A program made the translations under genes and the position numbers. From Pyrinomonadaceae bacterium (GTDB lineage Bacteria > Acidobacteriota > Blastocatellia > Pyrinomonadales > Pyrinomonadaceae): a stretch of DNA of 64,000 nt. This document shows positions 63,422 through 64,000 of this stretch, one piece after another. The stretch spans positions 401,001-465,000 of the forward strand of contig JAIBCB010000001.1 in NCBI GenBank assembly GCA_019694355.1. The letters run 5' to 3'. Position 1 is the first letter of the stretch. Every line of letters starts with the position of its first letter. The notes beneath the pieces were generated by a model. The model was given only the letters and a program-made list of their open reading frames with translations, was not told the DNA's origin and ran no database searches.

Positions 63422-64000
63422 TCACGCCCGGTTAAGCATCCCCGTCCACCGATATTCCGGCGTCTCAAAGCCTTCGTCCAACTTCTTCAGGATAAAGTCG
63501 GTCATATTATCGACGATCCATCGGTGATTGTATTCACCGACTGAGGCGAGTTCTGCGTCAGGTGCCGGATTCATAAAGTCGATGGCATAAGGAATGCCGT
63601 CCTTGATCGCGAATTCGACCGTATTAAGGTCGTAGCCGAGCGCGGTGCAGAGCGTAATTACGTCCCGTTCGACACGGGCGTGAAGCTCAGGCGTCAGGTA
63701 ATTGTCGACATTCACATACTGCATTCCCGAAAGGTAGGGTTTTGACGGGTCGTAGGGCATAATGAGCACCTTTTCTTTCCCGACGCAGTAGCAGCGGACG
63801 AATTGGTCGTATTCGATGCCTTCCTGAAGCGTCATGCAAAGCGTGCCTGATTCGTTATACTCACGCATCAGTTCTTCGGTCGAATGAAGTTTTGAAACGT
63901 TCTTCCAGCCGCCGCCATCGTGCGGTTTCAAGAAGGCAGGGAAGCCGATGTATTCAACGATCTCATCCCACTTCAGCGGGAATTCGAGGTTGCGCAGCGA
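63422..64000 (-). CDS. ATP-grasp family protein (truncated by window edge)
   Basis: The frame is open to the right edge, so the N-terminus lies outside; 192 residues remain. PAFLKPHDGGGWKNVSKL is the ATP-grasp lysine/glycine loop, and TVEFAIKDGIPYAIDFMNPAPDAE is the metal-binding Glu/Asn end of the fold (VEFA..DFMNP). The family makes amide or ester bonds using ATP (RimK, D-Ala-D-Ala ligase and others). Substrate unknown without the missing part. Confidence 0.85.
   Translation of the reverse strand, partial: SLRNLEFPLKWDEIVEYIGFPAFLKPHDGGGWKNVSKLHSTEELMREYNESGTLCMTLQEGIEYDQFVRCYCVGKEKVLIMPYDPSKPYLSGMQYVNVDNYLTPELHARVERDVITLCTALGYDLNTVEFAIKDGIPYAIDFMNPAPDAELASVGEYNHRWIVDNMTDFILKKLDEGFETPEYRWTGMLNRA

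Noticed and set aside
1..64000. CRISPR arrays, insertion sequences, prophage or integrative elements
   Set aside because: No regularly spaced repeats, transposase, integrase or phage genes were seen; gene content is core-like throughout.

Overview
The window reads as a compact, moderately GC-rich bacterial chromosome segment, most likely from the Acidobacteriota (a Blastocatellia/Pyrinomonadales-like lineage). This is an inference from gene content and style: secreted VWFA-domain and M28/M3 peptidases, a serine/threonine kinase with a Pro/Thr/Glu-rich stalk, many TPR proteins, an N-methylated pilin, and an NtrY/NtrX-like pair. No 16S or marker search was possible. About fifty protein genes, one tRNA gene and several terminators and promoters can be supported. 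There are no CRISPR arrays, insertion sequences, integrases or prophage genes; this is core chromosome.

Layout. 1-6.6 kb (+): a tightly overlapping operon for amino-sugar/glycan use (Na+/solute symporter, amidohydrolase, secreted GH20 hexosaminidase, CutC, PfkB sugar kinase). 6.6-12.2 kb (-): an HtrA protease under an ECF-type promoter, then a polyamine operon speA / deoxyhypusine-synthase-like gene / speB. 12.3-14.7 kb (+): a type IV pilin-like gene behind an excellent sigma-54 promoter, followed by a large single-span membrane protein of unknown function. 15-22.9 kb: M28 peptidase, endonuclease III, a TPR/carbohydrate-binding-like protein overlapping an O-antigen-ligase-like protein, phosphatidylethanolamine synthesis (pssA-psd), a tiny membrane protein and a ZIP transporter. 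23-37.9 kb (+): the division and cell wall (dcw) cluster rsmH-ftsL-ftsI-murF-mraY-murD-ftsW-murG-murC-ftsQ-ftsA-ftsZ, without mraZ, murE, murB or ddl. 38-43 kb: pdxA, a response regulator with a long acidic tail, valS. 43-49 kb: a lipoprotein, nadC (apparently leaderless), a CPBP protease, and an NtrY-like kinase with its sigma-54 activator. 49-55 kb (-): M3 peptidase, an unknown secreted protein, tRNA-Arg(ACG), a VWFA protein, a secreted alpha/beta-hydrolase-like protein. 55-64 kb: a zinc-ribbon membrane protein, Ser/Thr kinase, TPR proteins, an ECF sigma factor with its zinc-finger anti-sigma factor, and a truncated ATP-grasp gene at the right edge.

The parts connect in a few places. The sigma-54 promoter of the pilin gene could be served by an activator of the kind encoded at 47.6 kb. 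The ECF sigma gene and htrA carry similar GGAAC-N17/18-GTCA promoter motifs, suggesting an envelope-stress regulon. PssA/Psd, the dcw genes, HtrA and the O-antigen-ligase-like gene together make this an envelope-rich neighbourhood. I found no clear new multi-gene system; the most interesting items are the promoter logic, the deoxyhypusine-synthase-like polyamine gene, the reduced dcw cluster and several uncharacterised membrane or secreted proteins.
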